A DNA stretch of 64,000 nt from Acaudatibacter sp035532115 (GCA_035532115.1 DATKRO010000070.1:75673-139672), one strand, 5' to 3'. Numbered from the stretch's first letter, positions 24,699 to 34,239 are shown. The notes: generated by a model from the sequence alone, not told the origin. Made by a program: numbers and translations.

Positions 24699-27152
24699 AT
24701 GGACGATTGCCCCGTCCCCGGCGTGCTGCCGGCGCGGTTCGCGGCCTGGTTCGCCGATCGGGGCTGGACGCCGCGGGCGCATCAGCTGGCGATGATCGAC
24801 TTGGCCCGCGCCGGACGGCACGCCCTGCTGATCGCCCCCACGGGCGGCGGCAAGACCCTGGCGGGATTTCTGCCGAGCCTCATCGAACTGGCCGGGCGGC
24901 GCGGCGCCGTCGCGTCCGCGGGTGTCCATACCCTCTACCTTTCGCCGCTGAAGGCGCTGGCCGTCGATGTCGAGCGCAACCTCATGGCGCCGATCGCCCA
25001 GATGGGCCTCGGCATCAAGGCCGAGTCCCGCACCGGCGACACCGGCCTCGCCCGCCGCCAGCGCCAGCGGGTGAAGCCGCCGGACATGCTGCTCACCACG
25101 CCCGAGCAGCTGGCGCTGTTCTGCGCCTGGGAAGGGGCGCGGCGATATTTCGAAGATCTCAGATGCGTGATCGTCGACGAGGCGCACGCCGTGTGGCCCT
25201 CCAAGCGCGGCGACCTCCTGGCGCTGGGGCTGGCGCGCCTGCAGCAATTTGCGCCGGCGATGCGCCGGGTCGGTCTTTCCGCCACGATCGAGGATCCCGA
25301 CGTGGTCCGGCGCTGGCTGGCGCCGGCGAGCGGACGCGATGTCGATCTCGTCCGCGGCGCGGGCGGTGCGCCGCCGATCGTCGAGATCCTGCTCAGCGAA
25401 GGGCGCGTGCCCTGGGCGGGGCACACGGCCCAGCACGCCATGCCGCAGGTATACCAGGCGATCAGGCGGGCGAGGACCGCGCTCGTCTTCGTCAACACCC
25501 GCTTCCAGGCCGAATTCGCCTTTCAGGAACTCTGGCGACTCAACGACGACAGCCTGCCCATCGCCTTGCATCACGGCTCGCTGGCGCCCGAGCAGCGGCG
25601 CAAGGTGGAGGCGGCGATGGCGCGCGGCGCCCTGCGGGCCGTGGTCTGCACCTCCACGCTGGATCTGGGCATTGACTGGGGCGACGTCGACCTCGTCATT
25701 CAGCTCGCCTCGCCCAAGGGCGCCTCGCGCATGGTGCAGCGGATCGGGCGCGCCAACCACCGGCTGGACGAGCCCAGCCGCGCCATCTTCGTGCCGGCCA
25801 ACCGCTTCGAGATGCTGGAATGCCAAGCCGCGCGCGAGGCCATTGCCGAAAACGCTCTCGACGCCGAGCCGGAGCGCGAGGGCGCGCGCGATGTCCTGGC
25901 CCAGCATGTCATGGGGCTCGCCTGCTCCGAACCCTTCGATCTCCTCGCCCTCTACGAGGAAGTGCGTGCCGCCGGCCCCTATCGCGGCCTGACCTGGGAG
26001 GATTTCGAGGCGGTAATCGATTTCGTCTCGACCGGCGGCTATGCGCTCAGAACCTACGATCGTTTCCGGCGCATCGTGAAGGGAACGGATGGACGCTGGC
26101 GGGTGCGCAACGAGGAGACGGCGCTGCGCCACCGCATGAACGTCGGCGCCATCGTCTCGCCGGCGATGCTCAGCGTTCGGATCGCCGGCCGGCGCGGCGC
26201 GCCCGGGCGAAAGATCGGGGAGGTGGAGGAAGGCTACCTGGAGGTGCTCGAACCCGGCGACACCTTCGTTTTCGCCGGCCAGGTCTGGCGCCTCGTGGGA
26301 CTCGCCGGCATGGACGTGCTGGTCTCGCCGGCCGGCGACGCGAGCCCGAAGATGCCATCCTGGGGCGGTTCGAAGTTCGCCCTTTCGACCTTTCTTGCCG
26401 CCAAGGTGCGGCGCCTGATGAGCGAGGCCCAGCGCTGGGACGCGCTGCCGCGCGACACCCGCGAGTGGCTCGAAGTCCAGCGCGACAAGTCCGCGATTCC
26501 CGCCGAAGACGAGATGCTTCTGGAGACCTTTCCCCGCGGCAGCCGCCACTTCATGGTCGCCTACCCCTTCGAGGGCCGTCTGGCGCACACGACCCTGGCC
26601 ATGCTCGTCACCCGCCGTCTCGAACGCGCCGGCGCCGGACCGCTGGGCTTCGTCTGCAACGACTATGCCGTGGCGGTCTGGTCGCTTCGCCCCATGGACG
26701 ATCTTGACCTGGATGATCTCTTCGCCGAGGACATGCTGGGCGATGACCTCGAATCCTGGCTCCTGGAAAGCTCGATGATGAAGGGCGCGTTCAAGGGTTG
26801 CGCGCTGATCTCCGGGCTGGTGGAGCGGCGCTTCCGGTCGAGCCAGAAGACGGGCCGCCAGATCACCTTCTCGACCGACCTCGTCTATGACGTGCTACGC
26901 CGTCACCAGAGCAACCACCTGTTGCTGCGCTGCGCCCGCGCCGACGCGGCGCGCGGCCTCGTCGACGTCGTGCGTCTCGGCCAGCTTTTGGCGCGCATCA
27001 AGGGCCGCATCCGCCATGCGCGGCTCAAGCGCCTGTCGCCTTTCGCCGTGCCGATGGTGCTGGAGATCGGCAAGCAGCGCTCGCCCGGAGGCGCCGGCGA
27101 GATGATCCTCGCCGAGGCCGCCGAGACCCTGATCGCCGAGGCGCTTGCATGA
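24699..27152 (+). CDS. Ligase-associated Lhr-type DEXH helicase
   Basis: 817 aa. Walker A APTGGGKT at about residue 47 and DEAH in VIVDEAHAVWPSKRG at about 160. SAT is in VGLSATIEDP and motif VI in RMVQRIGRANHRLDE. The C-terminal winged-helix and Lhr-core domains follow. This is the bacterial ligase-associated branch of Lhr-Core, normally clustered with an ATP-dependent ligase, a beta-CASP exonuclease and PdeM. Only PdeM is present here, joined by an ATGA overlap. Start 24699 chosen over an upstream ATG at 24669. Likely role: single-strand 3'-5' translocation in DNA repair. Confidence 0.9.
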   Translation: MDDCPVPGVLPARFAAWFADRGWTPRAHQLAMIDLARAGRHALLIAPTGGGKTLAGFLPSLIELAGRRGAVASAGVHTLYLSPLKALAVDVERNLMAPIAQMGLGIKAESRTGDTGLARRQRQRVKPPDMLLTTPEQLALFCAWEGARRYFEDLRCVIVDEAHAVWPSKRGDLLALGLARLQQFAPAMRRVGLSATIEDPDVVRRWLAPASGRDVDLVRGAGGAPPIVEILLSEGRVPWAGHTAQHAMPQVYQAIRRARTALVFVNTRFQAEFAFQELWRLNDDSLPIALHHGSLAPEQRRKVEAAMARGALRAVVCTSTLDLGIDWGDVDLVIQLASPKGASRMVQRIGRANHRLDEPSRAIFVPANRFEMLECQAAREAIAENALDAEPEREGARDVLAQHVMGLACSEPFDLLALYEEVRAAGPYRGLTWEDFEAVIDFVSTGGYALRTYDRFRRIVKGTDGRWRVRNEETALRHRMNVGAIVSPAMLSVRIAGRRGAPGRKIGEVEEGYLEVLEPGDTFVFAGQVWRLVGLAGMDVLVSPAGDASPKMPSWGGSKFALSTFLAAKVRRLMSEAQRWDALPRDTREWLEVQRDKSAIPAEDEMLLETFPRGSRHFMVAYPFEGRLAHTTLAMLVTRRLERAGAGPLGFVCNDYAVAVWSLRPMDDLDLDDLFAEDMLGDDLESWLLESSMMKGAFKGCALISGLVERRFRSSQKTGRQITFSTDLVYDVLRRHQSNHLLLRCARADAARGLVDVVRLGQLLARIKGRIRHARLKRLSPFAVPMVLEIGKQRSPGGAGEMILAEAAETLIAEALA

Positions 27153-27874
27153 ATGCCGAACCTGCCCATCGCTACGCCTTTGCCCCCAGCCCCTGCGGCG
27201 GGGTGGCGATCGAGGTCGGCGGATGCCGCGCCGTGCTGCGGCCCTCCGGCGCGCTCTGGCTCGTCGGCGAGCGCCTGCTCGTCGTCGCCGACCTGCATCT
27301 GGAGAAGGGTTCGGCCTATGCTTCGCGCGGCCAGCTGCTGCCGCCCTACGACAGCCGCGAGACCCTGGCGCGTCTCGCCGCCGAGGCGGCGCTGCTCGCG
27401 CCGCGCGCCATCGTGCTGCTGGGCGACAGTTTTCACGACCGGGCGGGCGAGCAACGGCTGGCGCGCGATGATGGGGGGGCGCTCATCGCACTCGCCGCCG
27501 CGGCCGAACTCGTCTGGATCGTCGGCAATCACGATGCCGAGGGCCCAAGTCGCCTGCCTGGCCGCGTCGCCGGGGAACTCGCCGTCGCGGGGCTTGCCTT
27601 CGTGCATCAGCCGGAGGCGGGCCCGCGCAGCGGCGAGGTGGCCGGTCATCTGCACCCGTGCGCGAAGGTCAAGGGTCGGGCGGCGAGCGTGCGTCGGCGC
27701 TGCTTCGTGACCGACGGGGAGCGCCTGGTAATGCCGGCGTTCGGCGCCTTCGCCGGCGGCCTCAATGTCCGCGATCGGGCGTTCCGCGGACTCTTCGCAC
27801 GTCCGCCCCTGGCGATTGCGCTCGGCGAACGCCGCGCCCACCCGATCGGATGGGACCGTCTTGGCGGCGACTGA
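27149..27874 (+). CDS. pdeM: Ligase-associated DNA-damage endonuclease PdeM
   Basis: Calcineurin-like metallophosphoesterase, 241 aa. Two-metal ligands are visible in order: VVADLHLEKG, LLGDSFHDRAG, IVGNHD and VAGHLHPCAKVKG. The DSFHD variant and the C-terminal LVMPAFGAFAGGLNV are characteristic of PdeM. It is coupled to lhr by a 4-base overlap and probably acts with that helicase on damaged DNA ends. The usual ligase and exonuclease partners are not within the window. Confidence 0.9.
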   Translation: MNAEPAHRYAFAPSPCGGVAIEVGGCRAVLRPSGALWLVGERLLVVADLHLEKGSAYASRGQLLPPYDSRETLARLAAEAALLAPRAIVLLGDSFHDRAGEQRLARDDGGALIALAAAAELVWIVGNHDAEGPSRLPGRVAGELAVAGLAFVHQPEAGPRSGEVAGHLHPCAKVKGRAASVRRRCFVTDGERLVMPAFGAFAGGLNVRDRAFRGLFARPPLAIALGERRAHPIGWDRLGGD

Positions 27875-27910
27875 GCCGGCGTCGCGCAGACGCCGCGCCG
27901 ACGCCGCTGG

Positions 27911-30877
27911 TCACTGGGTATAGACGGAAAGCTTGGCGACGGTGGCCGCGTCGGGCGCGCCGGTGACGGCGAGGCCCTGGTCACGCTGGTAGGCGGCGAT
28001 GGCGAGCTTCAGCGCCGGCGAGGCGGCGCCGTCGGTAGGCCCCTGATAGTAGCCGAGCTGGTTCAACGCCCTCTGCGCCGTGACGAGATCGGGCGAGGCC
28101 GGGCCCGGCGCGGCGGCGGCCGCACCGCCGCTCGGCGCAGGCTGGAAGTCGGCGGCGGCGCGCTCGGCGACGGCCCGGGCCTGCGGCGTCAGGAGAGCCC
28201 GCAGCCGCAGGGCGGCAGCTTTCGACTCGGCATCGCCCGCACGCGCGGCGATCAGGTACCACTTGTACGCCTCGGCCATGTTCTGGCTGACCCCGTCGCC
28301 GTGTTCATAGAGGCCGGCGAGATTGAACTGGCTGTCCAGCAGGCCGAGATCAGCGGCGCGCCGAAACCACTCGGCGGCCATGGGCGCGCTCTTCGCACCG
28401 CCGGTCCCCTCGAAATAGTCGAGCGCCAGGTTGTGCATGGCCGCTCGGTCGCCCGCCTCAGCGGCCCGCTCCACCCAGCGGCGCGCCTCGACCGGGTCCT
28501 GCTTCACGCCGTGCTCGCCGGCCTCGTAAAGCTTGCTGAAGTAGAACTGGGCCGGCGCATAGCCGTCATCGGCGAGACGGCGCATGTCGGCGAGTCCGCC
28601 AGCCTGGCTCGCCTCGATCTTGGCCACTGCGCGCGAATATCCCGCCGCGAGATCGGCGGCGGACCGAGGCGTCATCGGACTGGGCGAAAGCGCCAGCGCC
28701 GCCAAGGGGGCGGCCTGCGTCCGCTCGCCGCCGGGCGCTCGCGACAAGGCCAGCGCGTCGGCCACGCGTTTGGGCAATTTGCCGCCGGGCTCGCCTTCCA
28801 GGAAAAGGAAGCCGCCCGCGGACAGGCTGACCGCGGCCAGCAGGCTCGCCACCATCAGGGCGCCGGTCATAGCGGAGGGCGGCCTGCCGCGCAAGCGCCC
28901 GAAACTCAGGCTCCCGAGCACGCCCTCCTTGGCTGCGCGCTTTGCAGGTCCGCGTCTTGCGGCAGGAGCGGTCTCGCCGGTCGCCCGCGCCGCCGCCCGG
29001 GCGCGCTCGATCACCTCGCGGGTGGTCGGGGGCGACACCCGCGCCGGTGCGGGGTCGGCGAACGTGGCGCCGATGGACGCTGACGCGGCCGTCGGCGGGT
29101 TCGCCGCGGCCTCGGCCCGGTCGGCCCGAGCCGGTTCGGCCTCTACCCGCGCCTCGTCGAGGTCGAAACCCTGATTGGGCTCGAGCTCGACTGCGGCGAT
29201 GTCGTCCTCGTCGGTCGCATCAGCGTGGAGGATGGGCGCAACGGTGGGGAGCGCGGCCTGCGACCCGGGCTCGCCGAGGTCGGCCGCCGCCTCGAAATCG
29301 GCGTCGTCGAAAGCGGCGTCGTCGAACCCGGGAGGGGCGGCGCCTTGCGGGCGCAGGATCGGGGTGAACAGCGCCGCAGGCGCGGCCCTGGCGTACGGCC
29401 GCTCTGCCGGCGGCGCGCCGAAGCTGGGGAACGGGGCGTCGGCGAAGAGGGAGTCGTCATTCTCGGCGGGCGCCCCGAGGCGGGGCTCGCTGTCGGAGCG
29501 CCGCCGCTGGGTCTCGGCCAGCCGATCGTCGATCTTCTGACGCGCCTCGTCGAGCAGCCGCGCCGTGCGCTCCTCGCTGAGGCGGATGCGCTCGGCGAGT
29601 TCGCCGGCGGAGCGCTCCTGTCGCTGGCTGACGCGCTCGGTCACCCGGGAGACCTGCTCGCCGACGTCGTCGATGGCCTGGGCCGAACGGCGCTCGGCGA
29701 CCGCGATCCGATCTGCCAGGCGCTCCGTGATGCGGGCGATCTCGCCGCCGAGTTTCTCCAGCGCCTGCGCCTGCAGCGCATCGGCGCGGGCGAGCCGGTC
29801 CTCGACGGCGCTCGCCACGCGCGACATCTGCGCACCGATGCGCTCGGCCGCCTCGGCGCTGCGGTGTTCGACGCCCTGGACCCGGGTGTTGAGGTTCTGC
29901 GCCACCTGCAGCACCTCGTGGCCCATCCGCTCCAGCGCGCCGGCGGAGCGGTGTTCGGCGGCGCGGACGTGCTCGCCCATCTCGGCCAGCGCCTGATCGA
30001 CGCGCTCGAAGCGCGTCTCCGCCGCGACGGCGAGCTGCTGGGCCAGGCTCTCGCGCACCTGATCGACGCGAGCCGAGAGATTGTCGGCAATGGTCTGGAC
30101 GAGCTCGCCTGCGTCGCCTTCGACGCGTTCGAGACGTCCGTCCAGCTCGGCGCAGGCGCTTTTCAGTTCGCGGATGGCCCCGCTGGTGGCTCGCTCGGCG
30201 TGATCGAGCCGTTCGGTGCGCTCTCCGAGCTGCGCGATCGCTCCGCTCGCCGCCCGGCCGGATTCGTCGAGGCGCTCGACGCGCGCGTTGACCTGACCGA
30301 TCGCATCGCGGGCGCGTCGCTCGGCCTCGTAGGCGTGCCCGGCCACCTTGCCGATGGCGCCCTCGAGGGCGCGCACCGCCTCGACTGCGCGAGGCCCCTG
30401 GTTCTCGAGTTCGATCCGGCCGAGACGGGCGGAGAGCAGACCCTGCTCGCCCTGCACCGCTTCGACCGCGCCTTCGACGCGCGCTGCAACCTGCATCTGC
30501 TCGCGCTCGCCCGCGTCGATCCGCTGTATCACCTCGCGCACGGATCGCTCGACGCCTGCGATGGCCAGCGCCTGGCGGCTCTCGGCGCTCTCGATGCGGT
30601 CCGAGAGGCGCTCCAGGGCATCGGTCACCCGCCGCGTCTCGTCGGCCGCGAAGAAGCGCGGCCCCTGGCCCGCGACCCCCGCCTCGGAGCGGCCCGTCGG
30701 TCGAGCCGAGGCGCCCTGGATGAAATAGTCGTGCGAAGTGGCGTCCTCGGGCTCGTCGGCCATCAGGCGCCCCAGCCACTCGTTCAGCGACATCCCCGAG
30801 CGGCGCGCCAAATCCTCCGCCACCTCTCGGCTCGCCGGATCGACCGACCTTGCGCTTCGGGGCGCCCCCGCCGTCAT
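27911..30877 (-). CDS. podJ: PodJ-like polar organizing protein
   Basis: 988 aa, close to the 974 aa of C. crescentus PodJ and with the same plan. The N-terminal ribbon-helix-helix-like start (SREVAEDLARRSGMSLNEWLGRLM) is followed by a very long coiled coil (about residues 70-470) and an acidic low-complexity linker. One transmembrane helix lies near 675-695. The periplasmic part has Sel1/TPR repeats (about 740-900, e.g. YFSKLYEAGEHGVKQDP) and a C-terminal peptidoglycan-binding domain (AQRALNQLGYYQGPTDG). PodJ marks the new pole and recruits pilus and cell-cycle proteins. GGAGG precedes the ATG, a GANTC site lies between them, and a CtrA box lies 149 bp upstream. Confidence 0.9.
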   Translation of the reverse strand: MTAGAPRSARSVDPASREVAEDLARRSGMSLNEWLGRLMADEPEDATSHDYFIQGASARPTGRSEAGVAGQGPRFFAADETRRVTDALERLSDRIESAESRQALAIAGVERSVREVIQRIDAGEREQMQVAARVEGAVEAVQGEQGLLSARLGRIELENQGPRAVEAVRALEGAIGKVAGHAYEAERRARDAIGQVNARVERLDESGRAASGAIAQLGERTERLDHAERATSGAIRELKSACAELDGRLERVEGDAGELVQTIADNLSARVDQVRESLAQQLAVAAETRFERVDQALAEMGEHVRAAEHRSAGALERMGHEVLQVAQNLNTRVQGVEHRSAEAAERIGAQMSRVASAVEDRLARADALQAQALEKLGGEIARITERLADRIAVAERRSAQAIDDVGEQVSRVTERVSQRQERSAGELAERIRLSEERTARLLDEARQKIDDRLAETQRRRSDSEPRLGAPAENDDSLFADAPFPSFGAPPAERPYARAAPAALFTPILRPQGAAPPGFDDAAFDDADFEAAADLGEPGSQAALPTVAPILHADATDEDDIAAVELEPNQGFDLDEARVEAEPARADRAEAAANPPTAASASIGATFADPAPARVSPPTTREVIERARAAARATGETAPAARRGPAKRAAKEGVLGSLSFGRLRGRPPSAMTGALMVASLLAAVSLSAGGFLFLEGEPGGKLPKRVADALALSRAPGGERTQAAPLAALALSPSPMTPRSAADLAAGYSRAVAKIEASQAGGLADMRRLADDGYAPAQFYFSKLYEAGEHGVKQDPVEARRWVERAAEAGDRAAMHNLALDYFEGTGGAKSAPMAAEWFRRAADLGLLDSQFNLAGLYEHGDGVSQNMAEAYKWYLIAARAGDAESKAAALRLRALLTPQARAVAERAAADFQPAPSGGAAAAAPGPASPDLVTAQRALNQLGYYQGPTDGAASPALKLAIAAYQRDQGLAVTGAPDAATVAKLSVYTQ

Positions 30878-31025
30878 CCGAATCGCCTCCCAGCCTCAAG
30901 CTGGAGGGTAGCATCGATCCCTAGTGTGTAAACGACGCGCAGACGCCAAGTCTTGCGATGTCGCCGCACCCGCCGTGGACCTCGACCGCCTCCCGCAGCA
31001 GCCTTCCAGTTCTGCCGTGGTCTGG

Positions 31026-31040
31026 TTAAGCAAAGATTAA
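31026..31040 (-). promoter_or_regulatory. CtrA box upstream of podJ
   Basis: TTAA-GCAAAGA-TTAA is an exact match to the Caulobacterales CtrA consensus TTAA-N7-TTAA, located 149 bp upstream of the podJ start. A third TTAA occurs at 31056-31059. TTAA is very scarce elsewhere in this window. The only other gene nearby ends here, so the box should belong to podJ. A CcrM GANTC site (GAATC) at 30880-30884 adds to the cell-cycle signature. Confidence 0.75.
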
Positions 31041-31100
31041 GCGGCGCAGGCGCGATTAAGACTTTCGATGGGAATGACCGTCACCGACCAGGCGCGCCGC

Positions 31101-32777
31101 TCAGGCTGCCTCGAGGGCGACCGGTTCGCGCTCCTCGGACCTGCGCCCACGGCGGGCCAGGCCAGCGACGCCGCCCGAGGACAGCAGACCGACGTCGGCC
31201 ATCAGGATCGGGATCGCCCATTTGCGCGCCGCGGCGATGTAGCGCGGCTGCCAGACCGGATCGTACTTGTCCTTGTAGCGGCGCACGCCGCGAAAGTTGT
31301 AGATTTCCTCGCCGCGGTCGAACAGGAGCCGTCCGACGCGCGACATGATCGGCGCGAGCGGCCGGTCCTCCAGGCCGGCCAGCGGCGCCATGCCGAAGTC
31401 GAAAGCCTGATAGCCCTCGGCGCGCCCCCAGGCGATCAGCTCGACGAACAGGAAGTCCATCACGTCCTTGGGGGCATCGTCGCCGAAGCGCATCAGGTCG
31501 ATGGAGAAGGCGCCGCGTCCGGCCGTGGTCCAGAGCGTGGCGAAGGCGACGACGGCCCCGGCCGCGCGCACCGTCGCAACGGGAAACTCGGCCACGTAGG
31601 CCGAGTTGAAATGGCCGAGGCTGAAGGTTTTCTCGTCCCCGGACTGGCGCCCCAGCCAGGCTTCGGAGACGCGTTTCAGCTCCGGCATGATCTGGCGGGC
31701 GGCGCCGGCCGGGAGCACCTCGAAGGTCGCGCCTTCGTCGCCGGTCTTGCGCCAGCTGCGTCTCAGGTTGCCGCGCCGGCGGCCGTCGAGACTGAAGTTC
31801 TCGAGGGGCACCGCCGCGCTCTCGCCGATCTTTTGGATCGAGAAGCCGAGATCGACGAGGTCGGGCAGATCCTCCGGTCCGAGCGCGTAGAAGCCCGGCC
31901 GCGCCGCATGAGCGTCGGCAAGTTCGCGGAAGCGCCAGAAGAGTTCGGTGCGTTCAGCCCTGCGCCCGACCGGCGGCCCCATGGCGATCCAGGACCGCCC
32001 GCGCACGCCGAACATCAGGAACGAGCCGCCCGACTCCGAAAACAGGAACCGTTTGTCGCCGAGCAGCGCCAGATTGGACCCTGGCTCGGCCAGTTCCGCG
32101 CGGGCGAGGATCGAGCGCACGCGCAGGAAATCCGGATCGTCGCCCACGATGACCGGCGGCGTCGCCGGCGTGGCGAGCAGCCGCCAGATGCCGAACCCCA
32201 ACAGCAGGACGGCCGCCGCGGCCGAGGAGCGGATCGCACGGGCGGCGTCGGCGTCGGCGATCGCGCCCACCCACGTCTTGTCGGCGTAGTCGGCGTTCTG
32301 GAACGACCACCAGCCGACGATGGCCGCTCCCGCCACGGCCGCCAGCGCCGAGAACATCCAGCCGGGCGTCACCTCCATCCTGGAAAGCCGCGCCGCCCTG
32401 GGAAATGCGGCGCGCAAGGGCGCCATGGCGCCGAGCAGGCAGGTCAGCGCCAGCGACTCCTCCCATTGGAAGCCCTTGGTGAGCGCCAGTAGCGCGGCGA
32501 GCGGCAGCAGCAGCACGCTCGCCATCCAGGCGGCGCCCAGCCTGCGGCTGAGGCCGAACGCGATCAGCACCAGAGCGAGGCCGATGATGCTCGAAAGGAA
32601 CTGACTGATCTCGATGAGCACGATGGGGGTGTAGCGAGCGAGCCAGAGGAAACGCATCGGATCGGAGGGGGTGGCGCCGGAGAACAGCAACATGACGCCC
32701 GCCGCCGCCACCGCGCCGGCTAGCACCCAGGGCGCGGCCGCAATCACCGCGGGGCGAAGTTCGCGCAACCAGCGCAT
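31101..32777 (-). CDS. MprF-like protein: membrane domain plus DUF2156 aminoacyltransferase domain
   Basis: 558 aa. The N-terminal third has about six hydrophobic helices (for example VIAAAPWVLAGAVAAAGVMLLF, FLSSIIGLALVLIAFGL and ALAAVAGAAIVGWW). The C-terminal half is the DUF2156/GNAT-like domain of phosphatidylglycerol lysyltransferase (MGPPVGRR, FYALGPEDLP, RSWRKTGDEGATFEV, FDFGMAPLAGLEDRPLAP, YNFRGVRRYKDKYDP). It is shorter than full MprF, having a reduced flippase part. ATG 32777 has AAGGAG at ideal distance. Probable role: aminoacylation of membrane lipid, changing surface charge. The amino acid used is not predictable. Confidence 0.85.
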   Translation of the reverse strand: MRWLRELRPAVIAAAPWVLAGAVAAAGVMLLFSGATPSDPMRFLWLARYTPIVLIEISQFLSSIIGLALVLIAFGLSRRLGAAWMASVLLLPLAALLALTKGFQWEESLALTCLLGAMAPLRAAFPRAARLSRMEVTPGWMFSALAAVAGAAIVGWWSFQNADYADKTWVGAIADADAARAIRSSAAAAVLLLGFGIWRLLATPATPPVIVGDDPDFLRVRSILARAELAEPGSNLALLGDKRFLFSESGGSFLMFGVRGRSWIAMGPPVGRRAERTELFWRFRELADAHAARPGFYALGPEDLPDLVDLGFSIQKIGESAAVPLENFSLDGRRRGNLRRSWRKTGDEGATFEVLPAGAARQIMPELKRVSEAWLGRQSGDEKTFSLGHFNSAYVAEFPVATVRAAGAVVAFATLWTTAGRGAFSIDLMRFGDDAPKDVMDFLFVELIAWGRAEGYQAFDFGMAPLAGLEDRPLAPIMSRVGRLLFDRGEEIYNFRGVRRYKDKYDPVWQPRYIAAARKWAIPILMADVGLLSSGGVAGLARRGRRSEEREPVALEAA

Positions 32778-32890
32778 GGAGCTCCTTTGGCCGCCCACCA
32801 GCGCCGGCGACCATAGCTGATTTGCAAGACAGGCGCGTGCGGCTTGTGCGACTCGGGCTTGCCCCCCGCCTGGGCCGCGCTAAGGTGAAT

Positions 32891-32906
32891 CCGAACAACT
32901 GTTCGG
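32891..32906. promoter_or_regulatory. 16-bp palindrome just upstream of the acyl-CoA dehydrogenase operon
   Basis: CCGAACA-AC-TGTTCGG has perfect 7-bp arms and a 2-bp centre. It lies 13 bases before the first ATG of the acyl-CoA dehydrogenase run, beside the GGGAGA ribosome-binding site. The symmetry and position suggest an operator for a dimeric (for example TetR-type) repressor; no candidate regulator gene is adjacent. It also lies in the interval to the divergent MprF-like gene. Confidence 0.6.
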
Positions 32907-32919
32907 GAGATTGCCTTCC

Positions 32920-34143
32920 ATGCCCGACTTCGGCGGCGACCTGACGGCTTTCCGCGCCGACGTCAGGGCGTGGCTGGAAGCCAACTATCCGGCCGAACTG
33001 AAGCGGCCAAATCCTCGCTCCGATCCCGAGGCGACATGGGGCGGGCGCAGGTTCGAGGGTTCCGATGATCCCCAGATCGTCTGGATGCGGCGCATGGCCG
33101 CCAGGGGCTGGACCGCGCCGACCTGGCCCAGGGCCTATGGCGGCGGCGGGCGCTCGGGAGACGAGGCGCGGGTCCTCGACCAGGAACTGGCGCGCGGCGG
33201 CTATCGGGCGCCCCTTGCCTCGTTTGGGCTGTGGATGCTGGGGCCGGTGCTGCTGGAATACGCCAGCGAGGCGCAGAAGTCCGAGCACCTGCCGAAGATC
33301 GTCCGCGGCGAGATCCGCTGGTGCCAGGGCTACTCGGAACCGGGCGCGGGGTCGGATCTCGCGTCGCTGCAGACGAGGTGCGAGGACGCCGGCGACAGGT
33401 GGCTGATCAATGGCCAGAAGATCTGGACCAGCTACGCCGACCGCGCCGACTGGTGTTTTTGCCTGGTGCGCACCGATCCCGCAGCCAGGAAGCACGAGGG
33501 CATCAGCTTCGTGCTGATCGACATGGCCACCCCGGGCGTAGAGACCCGGCCGATCAAGCTGATCTCCGGCGAGAGCCCGTTCTGCGAGACCTTCTTTACC
33601 GACGTCAGAATCCCGAAGACCAACCTGGTCGGTCAGATCAACAAGGGCTGGGATATCGCCAAGCGCCTGCTGCAGTACGAGCGCCAGAACATCTCCGGCG
33701 GCTTCGGCGGCGGCGGCGGCGCTGGCGGCGCGGCGGGGGATCTGGCCGAGATCGCCAAGCGATATCTGGGGTGCGACGCGGCCGGCGCGCTCGCCGACGC
33801 CGACCTTCGGGGCCGCATCAGCCGCAACAAGATGGACTTCCAGTCCTTCAATCTGACGCTGCAGCGCATCGGCGCGGAGTCCAGGGCGAGCAACGGCCCG
33901 AGTGCGGCCACCTCGATCATCAAGTACGCCGCCGCCGCCTTCGCCCAGGAGCGCTCGGAACTGATGCTGGAGACCATGGGCGCCCAGGGACTGGGATGGG
34001 AAGGCGAGGGGTTCACGCCCGCAGAGCTGACGGCGACGCATGGCTGGCTGCGCTCGAAGGGCAATTCGATCGAGGGCGGAACCTCGGAGGTGAACATCAA
34101 CGTGGTGGCCAAGCGCGTGCTCGGCTTGCCGGACCCGAAGTAG
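32920..34143 (+). CDS. Acyl-CoA dehydrogenase, alpha-type paralogue 1 of 5
   Basis: 407 aa FAD enzyme family that oxidises acyl-CoA thioesters to 2,3-enoyl-CoA. YSEPGAGSDLASLQT and GQKIWTS give the N-terminal flavin/substrate contacts. A glutamate in helix G (LLQYE254R) matches the catalytic base of isovaleryl-CoA dehydrogenase. It also keeps a glutamate in the C-terminal IEGGTSEV, the MCAD position. It lacks the usual RxQFG and QxHGGxG motifs that bind the neighbouring subunit's FAD, having SRASNGPSA and ETMGAQGLG there instead. A poly-Gly insert follows E254. First gene of a tandem run, with a palindrome before it. Substrate unknown. Confidence 0.9.
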   Translation: MPDFGGDLTAFRADVRAWLEANYPAELKRPNPRSDPEATWGGRRFEGSDDPQIVWMRRMAARGWTAPTWPRAYGGGGRSGDEARVLDQELARGGYRAPLASFGLWMLGPVLLEYASEAQKSEHLPKIVRGEIRWCQGYSEPGAGSDLASLQTRCEDAGDRWLINGQKIWTSYADRADWCFCLVRTDPAARKHEGISFVLIDMATPGVETRPIKLISGESPFCETFFTDVRIPKTNLVGQINKGWDIAKRLLQYERQNISGGFGGGGGAGGAAGDLAEIAKRYLGCDAAGALADADLRGRISRNKMDFQSFNLTLQRIGAESRASNGPSAATSIIKYAAAAFAQERSELMLETMGAQGLGWEGEGFTPAELTATHGWLRSKGNSIEGGTSEVNINVVAKRVLGLPDPK

Positions 34144-34239
34144 GCCTCAAGCGAAGCGGCCGGACTTGCGCTGCGCCCGATTTTGGCGCGACGGATTGCG
34201 ATGATTTGAACGGCGACGATTTGATCCGGAGTTGATTGG

